Assembly (NCBI RefSeq): GCF_022968395.1
Contig: NZ_JALJQZ010000007.1
Coordinates: 1 to 64,000, forward strand
DNA: 64,000 nucleotides
Reading direction: 5' to 3'
Source: Affinirhizobium lemnae
GTDB lineage: Bacteria; Pseudomonadota; Alphaproteobacteria; Rhizobiales; Rhizobiaceae
Made by a program: the position numbers and the translations under genes. Position 1 is the stretch's first letter. Every line of letters starts with the position of its first letter. Shown here one piece after another: positions 16,581-24,794 of the stretch. The notes under the pieces were generated by a model. That model saw only the letters and a list, made by a program, of their open reading frames with translations. It searched no databases and was not told the DNA's origin.

Positions 16581-16910
16581 CTACCGCTTCGGCGTAACCT
16601 TCATCTGGTCTGCGGAAAGCTCTGAGCCCACTTCTGCCTTCTTCGTCTTCTTGTCGAACACGCAGATGGTGGAAATGGTCTGCTTGGCTCCCTTGGCCTT
16701 GCCGCTGACGAGCGCCAGGCCATAGCTCTCGCTGCCATAGGGATCCACCACGCTCACCGGTTTCTCGATGAGCCGCGATGCCGCCTTGCCGCAGGCCGCC
16801 TCCACCTCCTTTGCAAAGCCCGCCCAGGCATCATCCGAGGAGGCATGAGCCGCAAGCGTCGACGCGCACAGCAGGAGGCCGGTTGCGAAGACGACGGTTG
16901 GTTTTGTCAT
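16581..16910 (-). CDS. Exported protein of unknown function
   Basis: 109-residue protein. A signal peptide (MTKPTVVFATGLLLCASTLAAHA) is followed by a small domain with two cysteines (EAACGKAA and STICVFDKKTK), probably disulphide-bonded in the periplasm. No family is recognised with certainty. An AGGAG-type site lies before the ATG. It lies 84 bp upstream of the DUF4142 gene on the same strand. Confidence 0.7.
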   Translation of the reverse strand: MTKPTVVFATGLLLCASTLAAHASSDDAWAGFAKEVEAACGKAASRLIEKPVSVVDPYGSESYGLALVSGKAKGAKQTISTICVFDKKTKKAEVGSELSADQMKVTPKR

Positions 16911-17088
16911 AAGAATCTCCTGAAAATTTTCCGGCGTGACGAAGCCTGAGGAGGGAGCAAAACTTTGCTTGAGTCAAATGGCGGATGTGCCGAATTTTCC
17001 CCTCTGGCCGGTTGCCTATGGCCGCGCGGGAACCTATGTTCCCGCTCAACCTGATATCCAAAGGTTCTGCCGAAAAAGGAGTAAGATT

Positions 17089-17691
17089 ATGGCCTTCGAA
17101 CTTCCTGAACTCCCTTACGACTACGAAGCCCTGCAGCCCTTCATGTCGAAGGAGACGCTGGAATACCACCACGACAAGCACCACAAGGCCTATGTCGACA
17201 ACGGCAACAAGCTGGCTGCTGAAGCCGGTATGGCAGACCTGTCTGTCGAGGAGGTCGTCAAGAAGTCCTTCGGCACCAATGCCGGTCTCTTCAACAATGC
17301 TGCCCAGCATTACAACCACATCCATTTCTGGAAGTGGATGAAGAAGGATGGCGGCGGCAACAAGCTTCCGGGCAAGCTGCAGGCTGCAATCGACAGCGAT
17401 CTCGGCGGCTACGACAAGTTCAAGGCAGATTTCATCGCTGCCGGCACCACGCAGTTCGGCTCCGGCTGGGCATGGCTGTCGCTGAAGGATGGCAAGCTCG
17501 TCATCTCCAAGACACCGAACGGCGAAAACCCGCTGGTGCATGGCGCGTCCCCGATCCTCGGCGTCGACGTCTGGGAACACTCCTACTACATCGACTATCG
17601 CAATGCGCGTCCGAAGTATCTGGAAGCCTTCGTCGATAGCCTGATCAATTGGGATTATGTGCTGGAAATGTACGAAGCCGCTTCCAAGTAA
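17089..17691 (+). CDS. sodB: Superoxide dismutase, Fe/Mn family
   Basis: 200-residue enzyme that dismutates superoxide to oxygen and peroxide. The four metal ligands are visible: H27 (LEYHHDKHH), H77 (QHYNHIHFW), D160 and H164 (GVDVWEHSYY). No signal peptide, so cytoplasmic. The start is 17089 (MAFELPELPYDYEAL, the normal family N-terminus) with AAGGAG upstream; a longer frame open from 16936 is not credible. A terminator follows. The metal (Fe or Mn) cannot be told securely from sequence. Confidence 0.93.
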   Translation: MAFELPELPYDYEALQPFMSKETLEYHHDKHHKAYVDNGNKLAAEAGMADLSVEEVVKKSFGTNAGLFNNAAQHYNHIHFWKWMKKDGGGNKLPGKLQAAIDSDLGGYDKFKADFIAAGTTQFGSGWAWLSLKDGKLVISKTPNGENPLVHGASPILGVDVWEHSYYIDYRNARPKYLEAFVDSLINWDYVLEMYEAASK

Positions 17692-17712
17692 GGGCTATCA
17701 TTGAGAGTTCGA

Positions 17713-17746
17713 AGCCCGGTGAGAGCCATTGTTCTGCCGGGCTTTT
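17713..17746 (+). terminator. Intrinsic terminator after sodB
   Basis: AGCCCGG (17713-17719) pairs with CCGGGCT (17737-17743), followed by a short T-run. Confidence 0.75.
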
Positions 17747-17930
17747 CCATGGCCTGTGCGCGGATTGTCCATGGCGATTATATAAGATTTCGCTACATTT
17801 TGGCGCAGCGGTTCACAACTTTGTGTGCGCCGAAAAACGCCTTTCTTTCAACGTTCTGGCGTGTAATCTGCGGCTGTTGTCGAGACGCTTCGGGGATGGC
17901 CTGTCGCGTCACAAGCGAGAGGGAAAATTC

Positions 17931-18374
17931 ATGAAGTTCCGCACAGCCATTGCCGCCACCATGGCCATCTGTCTTGGCGCCGCTGCAGCCATTGCAGCCG
18001 ATGAACCGCAGGCCGTCCGCCAGGCGCAGATGAAGCAGATCGGTGCATCGGTCGGCGCGCTCGGTGCGATTGCCAAGGGTGAAAAGCCTTACGACGCCGA
18101 AACGGTGAAGAAGGCACTTTCCACCATTGCCGCTGACGCCAAGGATTTTCCAAACCACTTCCCGGCCGGTTCCGAAACCGGTGGCAACACGGCTGCAGCG
18201 CCTGCCATCTGGCAGAACATGGATGACTTCAAGGCGAAGTCTCTGAAGCTTGCCAAGGAAGCTGAAACAATCCTCGCTTCCATGCCGGCTGATCAGGCAG
18301 CGGTAGGTGCTGCTCTGAAGACGCTCGGCGGCGAGTGCAGCGCCTGCCACCAGACCTACCGTCTGAAGCGCTGA
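17931..18374 (+). CDS. Cytochrome c'
   Basis: 147-residue periplasmic four-helix cytochrome. Signal peptide residues 1-22 (ending AAAAIA), then the cytochrome c' fold (AVRQAQMKQIGASVGALGAI) and a C-terminal haem site CSACH (C136, C139, H140). Cytochromes c' bind NO and CO and protect against nitrosative stress. The start at 17931 follows GAGAGGGA. Hairpins without a T-run follow at 18387-18443. Confidence 0.9.
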   Translation: MKFRTAIAATMAICLGAAAAIAADEPQAVRQAQMKQIGASVGALGAIAKGEKPYDAETVKKALSTIAADAKDFPNHFPAGSETGGNTAAAPAIWQNMDDFKAKSLKLAKEAETILASMPADQAAVGAALKTLGGECSACHQTYRLKR

Positions 18375-18470
18375 TTGAGTTAATTCGCCATGGCCTGATC
18401 GTGATGTTCAGGCCGTGGCAAGCTTGCCTGGCTTTAACCAGGCCAGTTATCGGAAATTGAGAGAGCGTTC

Positions 18471-19388
18471 ATGGCGTCCACCCTGACAAAGATTATTCTC
18501 GGCTGTCTGGTCGTGGTGGCAGGCGGCGGTGCCGCGGCCTACGCTCTCACCAAGCCAAAGCCGCATCCGGCCGAATATTGGGCCAATCTCGGCAGCCCGG
18601 ATGTCGCCAATGGCGAGAAACTGTTCTGGGCAGGCGGCTGTGTCAGCTGTCATGCCGCAACGGGTGCCAAGGGCGAGGATCTCAAGGTCCTGTCCGGCGG
18701 TCACGCACTGCCGACGCCGTTTGGCACCTTCAATGTTCCTAATATTTCGCCGGACCCCAAGGCGGGCATCGGCAACTGGACGCTGGCACAGTTCGGCAAC
18801 GCCATGACGCGCGGTGTCGGTCCGGAAGGTGAACATCTTTATCCGTCATTCCCCTACAGTTCCTATGCGCGCATGACGCGACAAGATATCAACGACCTCT
18901 TCGGCTATATCAAGACGCTGCCCGCCAGCGCCAATGTCGCGCCCGCGCATGATCTCGGCTTCCCCTTCAATATCCGCCTTTCGCTCGGCGGCTGGAAACT
19001 GCTGTTCCTCGATGACAGCCCACGCGTTCAGATCGCCAATGCCAGCGATCAGGTCAAGCGCGGGCAATATCTCGTGGAAGGCCCGGGCCATTGCGGCGAA
19101 TGCCACACCCCGCGCAATGCGCTAGGTGGTCTGGAAACCGGCAAATGGCTGGCCGGTGGCCCGAACCCGGAAGGGCAGGGCAAGATCCCCAACATCACGC
19201 CCGGCTCCACCACCATGGGCAAATGGAGCGAGGATGAGATTGTCAGCTATCTGGAAACCGGCTTCACGCCGGAATTCGACAGCGTCGGCGGCTCCATGGC
19301 AGAAGTGCAGCAGAACATCGCGCATCTGCCCAAGCAGGATATTCAGGCCATCGCCGCCTATCTGAAGGCCGTGCCGAAGCAGCAATAG
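18471..19388 (+). CDS. Dihaem c-type cytochrome
   Basis: 305-residue protein with an uncleaved or cleaved N-terminal hydrophobic anchor (IILGCLVVVAGGGAAAYAL) and two haem motifs, CVSCH (near residue 57) and CGECH (near residue 208), each within a class I cytochrome c domain. It resembles the cytochrome subunits of alcohol/aldehyde/gluconate dehydrogenase complexes, but no dehydrogenase is adjacent. It lies 96 bp after cytochrome c', suggesting a shared role in periplasmic electron transfer. Confidence 0.87.
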   Translation: MASTLTKIILGCLVVVAGGGAAAYALTKPKPHPAEYWANLGSPDVANGEKLFWAGGCVSCHAATGAKGEDLKVLSGGHALPTPFGTFNVPNISPDPKAGIGNWTLAQFGNAMTRGVGPEGEHLYPSFPYSSYARMTRQDINDLFGYIKTLPASANVAPAHDLGFPFNIRLSLGGWKLLFLDDSPRVQIANASDQVKRGQYLVEGPGHCGECHTPRNALGGLETGKWLAGGPNPEGQGKIPNITPGSTTMGKWSEDEIVSYLETGFTPEFDSVGGSMAEVQQNIAHLPKQDIQAIAAYLKAVPKQQ

Positions 19389-19460
19389 CCCTTCCGCCCG
19401 GTCTTCGGATAATCCGATGCAGACAAAGCCTGTTGTCGGAAGAATACGGTGCGACGAAAA

Positions 19461-19949
19461 TCACGCCAAGGCCTGCATATAGCGCATGCCGGTCACCGGG
19501 CGCGGCACGAAGTCCATCTGCTCGTAGAAGCGATGGGCGGCGAAATTGCCGGTCGCCGCCGAAACGGAAAGATAATCGCAGCCCTGCGCAATGGCGCAAT
19601 CGCGCGCGCGGCTCACAAGGTGCTGGCCGATGCCGTGGCCGCGATGCCCATCCCGCACGAAGAGGTGGTGCAGGTCCATGCCGCGTTTGCCTTCCTGTGC
19701 CCGGTAGAGCGGCACAAGAATGGCGTAGCCGATCAGTTCTTCGCCCGTATCAGCCACCAGCGCCTGGATCCAGGGCATGGGGCCGAAGAGATCGCGCCGC
19801 AGCTTGTCGGGCGTCATGGCCGCCGCATCGCCGTGATGGGCTGCGAGAAGCGCAATCATCTGATTGAGTTCGGGCAGATCACGCGGTTTGGCAACGCGGA
19901 TGTTGACGACGGCGGGGCGGACGAGGGAAATTTCAGTATCTTCGGTCAT
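19461..19949 (-). CDS. GNAT family N-acetyltransferase
   Basis: 162-residue acetyltransferase. The acetyl-CoA-binding motif A is LFVRDGHRGHGIGQHLVSRA and motif B is SAATGNFAAHRFYEQMDFV. The substrate is unknown. It stands alone, converging toward the dihaem cytochrome. Confidence 0.85.
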   Translation of the reverse strand: MTEDTEISLVRPAVVNIRVAKPRDLPELNQMIALLAAHHGDAAAMTPDKLRRDLFGPMPWIQALVADTGEELIGYAILVPLYRAQEGKRGMDLHHLFVRDGHRGHGIGQHLVSRARDCAIAQGCDYLSVSAATGNFAAHRFYEQMDFVPRPVTGMRYMQALA

Positions 19950-20002
19950 TGCGGCATCCTCTTCTAGGGTGTGGTGCCGTCAGGTGCCGTTATCTTACAA
20001 CA

Positions 20003-20022
20003 AAGCCGCCTGACGGCGGCTT
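20003..20022 (-). terminator. Terminator of the merR-type gene
   Basis: AAGCCGCC (20003-20010) pairs with GGCGGCTT (20015-20022) around TGAC. Read on the minus strand, the stem is followed by TTTGTTG. Confidence 0.65.
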
Positions 20023-20156
20023 GTTGACATTGTGATCTGTCGAGCCGCCCGTTACCGGTAGGCCCAAAAATAAATGGCAGCGATTTGTGCGTGTACGATC
20101 ATCATGCCAGGATCAGTGCGATACAATCGGTTCAAAGTCAAGCGGCTTTCAGTCTT

Positions 20157-20573
20157 TCAATGCTCGTGATCGCAAAGACCGTGATCCGACAGAGAGCGAA
20201 TGACATAGCATTCCTCCACCGTATGGCCGCCGCTGCAATGCGAGACGATGCGCTCCAGCTCGCTCTCCAGCTTTTTCAGCCGGGCAATCTTGTCACGCAC
20301 ATCGTCAAGATGTGCCGCGGCAATCCGGTCTGCCCCTTCGCACGGCGCCTTGGGATGCTCGCTGAGCGCAATCAACTCACGGATCATGGCAATCTCGAAG
20401 CCGAGATCGCGCGCATGGCGAATGAAGGCAAGCCGCTCCAGTTCGTCGCGCCTGTAGCGGCGCTGGTTGCCCTGTGTGCGTTCTCCTTCCGGCATCAGCC
20501 CCATCTGCTCATAGTAGCGGATGGTCGGAACCTTGACGCCCGTGCGTCTGGACAATTCGCCGATGGAATACAT
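20157..20573 (-). CDS. MerR family regulator, probably metal-responsive (ZntR/CadR-like)
   Basis: 138-residue activator. The N-terminal winged helix is YSIGELSRRTGVKVPTIRYYEQMGL; a long dimerisation helix follows. The metal region has CEGAD and CSGGHTVEEC, and the tail LCDHEH is rich in metal ligands, as in zinc/cadmium/lead sensors. A target exporter is not adjacent: 18 bp upstream begins the inverted-repeat element at 20591, and the divergent gene beyond it is dmeR. Its target is presumably elsewhere. Confidence 0.85.
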   Translation of the reverse strand: MYSIGELSRRTGVKVPTIRYYEQMGLMPEGERTQGNQRRYRRDELERLAFIRHARDLGFEIAMIRELIALSEHPKAPCEGADRIAAAHLDDVRDKIARLKKLESELERIVSHCSGGHTVEECYVIRSLSDHGLCDHEH

Positions 20574-20590
20574 GAGCGCTCAAAACCTCT

Positions 20591-20857
20591 AGGGTGAAGA
20601 CCCCATCATCTTGTTGAAATGGTGTGAGGCGATCCGGATGAGATACGAGGCGAAAAACGCAGGCGATACTGAAGTATCGGCGAGGCTTTTCACCGATGTA
20701 GATCGCCGGATCGACCACATTCGAAGAACGCGTGAACGGCTTCGATCTGCTGTGTCGAAGCCCTTGAATGGGTCTTGAACCCATCCATGCGTGCTTCTCC
20801 TTGCATATCTTTGCCGCTCATCGCGCCATTTCAAAAATATGATGAGGTCCTCACCCT
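20591..20857. repeat. Element bounded by 32-bp terminal inverted repeats
   Basis: The left end (20591-20622, beginning AGGGTGAAGACCCC) and the right end (20826-20857, ending GGTCCTCACCCT) are inverted repeats that match at 28 of 32 positions. Internal hairpins include CGATACT-ga-AGTATCG and ATGGGT-cttga-ACCCAT. The total of 267 bp with no transposase resembles a MITE or a long folded RNA. It fills the gap between merR and dmeR and holds a 32-codon ORF. I do not recognise it as a named family. Confidence 0.65.
20690..20788 (-). CDS. 32-codon ORF inside the inverted-repeat element
   Basis: Short reading frame of 32 residues, MDGFKTHSRASTQQ...ECGRSGDLHR, preceded by AAGGAG nine bases before the ATG. 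The ribosome-binding site is stronger than that of several real genes here. No family is recognised and coding potential cannot be judged at this length. Confidence 0.3.
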   Translation of the reverse strand: MDGFKTHSRASTQQIEAVHAFFECGRSGDLHR

Positions 20858-20927
20858 GGTCTCTAGAGGATGCATAAATGCTTTCTCACGAAATGCAAGA
20901 TCGCCCTCGCAAAGTGCATCATGACCT

Positions 20928-20946
20928 GATAGGGTACCCCCCTATC
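20928..20946. promoter_or_regulatory. DmeR-type operator
   Basis: GATAGGG-TACCC-CCCTATC, a palindrome with a run of C's at the centre, is the form expected for RcnR/DmeR operators (AT-rich half-sites around a G/C tract). It lies 15 bp before dmeR. A following TATCTT could be the -10. Confidence 0.7.
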
Positions 20947-20960
20947 TTATGGGATCCATC

Positions 20961-21239
20961 ATGTCGCATACCCATCGCAGCAAGGACAAACTGGTTGCCC
21001 GCATTCGTCGGCTGAAAGGTCAGATGGAGGCGGTGGAGCGGGCGTTGGAGAGCGAACAGCCCTGTGGGGATGTGTTGCAACTTCTCGCCTCCATTCGTGG
21101 CGCTTTATCCGGCCTGACGGTGGAACTGATGCAGGAGCATCTGAGCGAGCACGTGGTGCAGGCTGAAACGGATGCGGAGCGCCGTCAGGCGGCCAGCGAA
21201 CTGGCGGAGGCACTGCGCACCTATATGCGCGGCGAATAG
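20961..21239 (+). CDS. dmeR: Ni/Co-responsive repressor DmeR (RcnR/CsoR family)
   Basis: 92-residue all-helical repressor. With the start at 20961 (MSHTHRSKDK) the metal ligands fall exactly where RcnR has them: H3, C35, H60 and H64. That argues for this start over the ATG at 20949, which would shift H3 to position 7. RcnR-type proteins release their operator when Ni(II) or Co(II) binds. The gene is followed 18 bp later by the cognate exporter dmeF. Confidence 0.9.
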   Translation: MSHTHRSKDKLVARIRRLKGQMEAVERALESEQPCGDVLQLLASIRGALSGLTVELMQEHLSEHVVQAETDAERRQAASELAEALRTYMRGE

Positions 21240-21256
21240 GAAACGAGAGGCGGACA

Positions 21257-22237
21257 ATGGCTGTTCACTTTGAAGATGCGAAGCACGACCACGTGTTTCT
21301 GGGTCAGAACCATGCGCGCAACGAACGCAAGGTCTGGTGGGTCATTGCGCTCACCGCCAGCATGATGGTGGTCGAAATCGTGGCGGGCAGCTGGTACGGG
21401 TCGATGGCGCTGCTGGCCGATGGCTGGCACATGTCCACCCATGCCGGCGCCATGCTGATTGCGGCACTTGCCTATTGGTATGCGCGGCGCGAGGCGCGCA
21501 ACAGCCGCTACACGTTCGGCACCGGCAAGCTGGGAGATCTCGCCGCCTTTGCAAGCGCCATTGTTCTGGCGCTGATTGCGCTGCTGATCGCTGCGGAGAG
21601 CCTCGTTCGACTTGCCAATCCGGTGGAAATCGAATTCACGCAGGCCATCCTGGTTGCTATCGTCGGCCTTGCCGTCAATCTGGCAAGCGCATGGCTGCTG
21701 CGCGACGAGCCGCACCACCATGGTCACAGCCATCATCACGATCACCACGATCACCATGGCGATCACGCCCATGATGGTAACTCGCATCACGGCCATGCGC
21801 ATCACGGCCATGCGGAAGATCATAATCTGCGTGCCGCCTATCTGCATGTTCTGGCCGACGCCCTGACATCCGTCCTTGCCATCGGCGCACTTCTCTTCGG
21901 TCGTGCCTATGGCTGGATCTGGCTCGATCCGCTGATGGGAATTGTCGGCGGTCTGGTCATTGCCCGCTGGTCCTACGGGTTGATCCGCGATACCTCGCGT
22001 GTGCTGCTCGATGCCGTTCCGGAAAAGACCGAGCTTGCCGAGGAAATTCGCGAGCGGCTGGAAACGGACGGAAACCGCATTGCCGATCTGCATTTGTGGC
22101 AGGTGGGGCCGGGTCATCACGCGGCAATCCTTTCGATCGTCGCGCGGGAGCCGGAAGAGCCGATGACCTACAAGGAGCGCCTGCGCGATCTCACGACGCT
22201 CTCGCACGTCACGGTGGAAGTGGCGCGTGCCGCATGA
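21257..22237 (+). CDS. dmeF: Ni/Co cation diffusion facilitator DmeF
   Basis: 326-residue CDF exporter with six helices. The helix II metal site is ADGWHMSTHAG and the helix V site is HVLADALTS. Between them a histidine-rich cytoplasmic loop of about 50 residues carries more than 15 histidines. The C-terminal ferredoxin-like domain (IADLHLWQVGPGHHAAILS) is complete. It should exchange cytoplasmic Ni(II)/Co(II) for protons. Operon with dmeR. Confidence 0.92.
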   Translation: MAVHFEDAKHDHVFLGQNHARNERKVWWVIALTASMMVVEIVAGSWYGSMALLADGWHMSTHAGAMLIAALAYWYARREARNSRYTFGTGKLGDLAAFASAIVLALIALLIAAESLVRLANPVEIEFTQAILVAIVGLAVNLASAWLLRDEPHHHGHSHHHDHHDHHGDHAHDGNSHHGHAHHGHAEDHNLRAAYLHVLADALTSVLAIGALLFGRAYGWIWLDPLMGIVGGLVIARWSYGLIRDTSRVLLDAVPEKTELAEEIRERLETDGNRIADLHLWQVGPGHHAAILSIVAREPEEPMTYKERLRDLTTLSHVTVEVARAA

Positions 22238-22243
22238 ACGCAA

Positions 22244-22277
22244 AATACCCGAACCACGCCGCCACGGTTCGGGTATT
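22244..22277. terminator. Bidirectional terminator after dmeF
   Basis: A perfect 12-bp stem AATACCCGAACC / GGTTCGGGTATT with a 10-base loop lies between convergent genes. Confidence 0.8.
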
Positions 22278-22300
22278 GAATATCTCCGATTCCGATAGGA

Positions 22301-22585
22301 TCAGAATTCGGAATAGATGTCTTCGATCTGCGAAACCGTATGCGTGCCCGTCTGGACCAGTGGCGCCGCCGGTGCCTTTGGCGGCTCGTCGCCTGTCTTT
22401 GCACCCTCAACTGCCCAGAGTGCATTAGCAAGCGAAGATGAAAGCAGCGTGCTGCTGCCGGTGATGCCGCTCAGGGAAATCCGGCTCGTTTCCGTAGTTT
22501 GGGGGAGGGCTTCCTCGGCCTTCCGCTCTGCCTTGTAGGGGCGAGCTGAATAACCGTAGCCATTCATTCCGCTGTCGATCTGCAT
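22301..22585 (-). CDS. Conserved-looking small protein under a CtrA box, unknown function
   Basis: 94-residue soluble protein, serine-, threonine- and alanine-rich (SRISLSGITGSSTLLSSSL), without membrane segments or known domain. The codon use is like that of its neighbours. Its promoter has a perfect TTAA-N7-TTAA CtrA site 30 bp upstream of the ATG, which implies cell-cycle or motility control. Confidence 0.65.
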   Translation of the reverse strand: MQIDSGMNGYGYSARPYKAERKAEEALPQTTETSRISLSGITGSSTLLSSSLANALWAVEGAKTGDEPPKAPAAPLVQTGTHTVSQIEDIYSEF

Positions 22586-22614
22586 CGCGTTGACCTGAAA
22601 TATGGTTAGCTAAG

Positions 22615-22629
22615 TTAACCACTTCTTAA
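22615..22629. promoter_or_regulatory. Perfect CtrA-binding box
   Basis: TTAA-CCACTTC-TTAA is an exact match to the full CtrA recognition sequence of alphaproteobacteria, in the promoter of the gene ending at 22301. The 5' half also reads TTAACCA, the extended half-site. Confidence 0.75.
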
Positions 22630-22726
22630 TACGCGAAGCTTGCGCGAGGCTTGCGTGGTGCGCGCGGAGCAGGTTTGGGCAGTTGACTTCACGCCAAGCT
22701 TGCCGGTTGGTGCTTCGGGTTTAGCG

Positions 22727-24340
22727 TCAACCCGCCAGACTTTTCCTGTCTGCATGACCCAGACCGGCATAGTCACCGAAGGTTACCATTCGGTTTCGAC
22801 CGGCAGCCTTTGCCGCATAAAGTGCCATATCGGCAGCCTTCACGGCCTCCTCCATAGTCACTTCGTTCTTGAGCGCCATAAACAGGCCGCCGGAGAATGT
22901 CAGGGCCAGATCCGTCACGCCAGGAATCTCGGTCGCAGACAAGCGTTGTTGCCAGCGGGCGGCATGAGCCAGTGTCTCTCTTCGCGTACAATCCGGCAGA
23001 ATGACCAGAAACTCCTCGCCACCCCAGCGGAATGCCTGACCTTGGGCGCCTAGATCTTCCGTCAGCATGGCGGCAAACAGCTTCAGCACGGTATCGCCGG
23101 TTTGATGACCATAACGGTCGTTGAACAGCTTGAAATGGTCGATATCGACTACGGCAACGGCCACACGCTCCCTGGCCAGATCACCCTGGAAGAGGGCCGG
23201 GAGAATGTCCTGCGCATGGCGGCGATTGTACAGCCCGGTCAGGTGGTCGCGAGATGCTTCTTCCTTCAGCAGGGTCTGCAACAGGACATTTTCGTGCAAG
23301 CGCGCTTCGAGATCGCGGGAGAGGGCGGCCATACGCTCTTCCGCCGCCTTGCGCATTGAAATGTTCCGCATCGCGATCATACGCCCGCCGCGGCGGCCCC
23401 ACGGTGTCAGGGAGTGCGCTGAGATCTCAAAAATGCCGTAGCCGCCGAGTGTCAATTCACTGCGCTCGCCCTCGCCCTCGCTGGAAGCCAGTGCTTCAAG
23501 AATAGGCTGAAATTCCGGCTGTATGGACAGCGAGCTGCCAATCGCCTGGCGTGGCATGCCGGGCAGGGCGGAAGCGGCAGGGTTGAGTTCGAGAATACGA
23601 TTTTCGGCATCGAGCACGATCACCGGATCGGGCAAGACCTCGAAAATCGCATCGCGGCCGATGGGCGGTAGCACGAACAACTGTCCGAACAGTTGCGCAC
23701 CTAGCATGAAGGCACCGGTTGCCGCAAAGATGAAGGGCGTCGGATCATCGTTGAAGATGGTAAAGCCGTAAGCGGTATGCGAGACATTGCCGACGAGCGG
23801 AAAGAAGGCCGAGGTCAGAAGCGCCCACAATTGCCAGCGATGAATGCCGCGCGCGCGGATCGTCAGCGTCAGGCCCAGCACGAAGGCAATGGCCATGGCC
23901 GAATAGGCAAAGATCATGGCGGCCGGATAAAGCCAACCATGCTCGAACAGCATCGTCGTCTCGTCGATCAACCGGATGTACATCCAGTTGTGCCAGTCGT
24001 TGGTAAGCGCCAGGATGCCGAAGGCGGTACTGATCAGGCCGATGGCCAAAAGCTGCCATGCCTTTTCCACGCCGCGTCCGCGCGCATAGGTCAGGAAGCT
24101 GAGCGACCAGTAGAGCGGCGTGCCGATGATGCCGAACCAGGCAAACTTGCAGGCCCAGATCTTGAAGTCGAGATCGCTGGAAGAGTGCCGCGCAAGAACC
24201 GCCGCCGTCCAGGACAGTGCGAAGAGAATGGAGAGGGTAAACGCCTTGCGTCCCGGCGCATCCGGCGCACGGATGGCACCGAGAATAATGAGAACGGCCA
24301 GCACCATCACAGAGATGAGTAGCCAGATTGACGTCTCCAA
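22727..24340 (-). CDS. Membrane diguanylate cyclase (7TM-PAS-GGDEF)
   Basis: 537-residue signalling protein. Residues 1 to about 220 form a seven-helix membrane sensor of the histidine-kinase N-terminal type, then a PAS domain (FEVLPDPVIVLDAENRILELN) and a C-terminal GGDEF domain with an intact GGEEF active-site loop (FRWGGEEFLVIL). The metal aspartate is in VVDIDHFKLFNDRYGH. It should make cyclic-di-GMP. No RxxD inhibitory site is seen just before the active loop, so product inhibition may be absent. The ligand is unknown. Confidence 0.88.
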   Translation of the reverse strand: METSIWLLISVMVLAVLIILGAIRAPDAPGRKAFTLSILFALSWTAAVLARHSSSDLDFKIWACKFAWFGIIGTPLYWSLSFLTYARGRGVEKAWQLLAIGLISTAFGILALTNDWHNWMYIRLIDETTMLFEHGWLYPAAMIFAYSAMAIAFVLGLTLTIRARGIHRWQLWALLTSAFFPLVGNVSHTAYGFTIFNDDPTPFIFAATGAFMLGAQLFGQLFVLPPIGRDAIFEVLPDPVIVLDAENRILELNPAASALPGMPRQAIGSSLSIQPEFQPILEALASSEGEGERSELTLGGYGIFEISAHSLTPWGRRGGRMIAMRNISMRKAAEERMAALSRDLEARLHENVLLQTLLKEEASRDHLTGLYNRRHAQDILPALFQGDLARERVAVAVVDIDHFKLFNDRYGHQTGDTVLKLFAAMLTEDLGAQGQAFRWGGEEFLVILPDCTRRETLAHAARWQQRLSATEIPGVTDLALTFSGGLFMALKNEVTMEEAVKAADMALYAAKAAGRNRMVTFGDYAGLGHADRKSLAG

Positions 24341-24794
24341 GTGTCCACCTCATGTCGACCGGAGCCTCGGCTCCTGCCGAGGCTCATGATATCGGAACCA
24401 AAATATAACGTGTTTGCTTAACGACTCGTTGTTGATCGACCAGAATCGGAGCGTCGCATTACCAATCGAGGCCACATTTATTTACGTGCTGATAGGCTAA
24501 CCAAAACCGATAGACACGAAAAATGTCAAAAATTGCTATTTATATTTGTTGGAAAATTAAATTAAATTTTACTTAATAATTAATATCTGGATATATTAGA
24601 ATAATTTAATTAATACAGCGAGGCCCAACTGGGTTAGATCAGGTCCGATAACAACGAGACACCGCTCACCGGAAGCCAGGATGCCTGAGAACAAAGGTTA
24701 TTCTCAGGCCGCCCAATGCCCTGCCAAAATGTCGCGGGGGAAACGTCTGAGCATTGGATGACAGCACGCAGAGCCTGTGGCAAAGCTGCACGCC
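24341..24794. other. Long AT-rich intergenic region
   Basis: No credible gene. Bases 24480-24615 are strikingly AT-rich compared with the surrounding GC-rich DNA and contain many TpA steps. They include one TTAA-N7-TTAA (24562-24576) that could be chance. Such stretches are typical targets of the Ros/MucR silencers; a MucR gene lies at 44163. Confidence 0.5.

Noticed and set aside
16936-17088. 51-codon N-terminal extension of sodB
   Set aside because: The family begins at MAFELPELPY (17089), which has AAGGAG upstream; the extension lacks a ribosome-binding site and resembles promoter DNA.
17649-17930. Upstream extension of the cytochrome c' gene
   Set aside because: The signal peptide starts at 17931 with a good ribosome-binding site, and a sodB terminator lies inside the extension.
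20583-20873. Inverted-repeat ends at 20591 and 20857 as MerR-type operators
   Set aside because: MerR promoters have a short dyad within a 19-20-bp spacer. These are 32-bp arms 200 bp apart, which does not fit.
24562-24576. TTAA-N7-TTAA in the AT-rich region upstream of the diguanylate cyclase gene
   Set aside because: In a run this rich in A and T the pattern is expected by chance, and it lies more than 220 bp from the gene.
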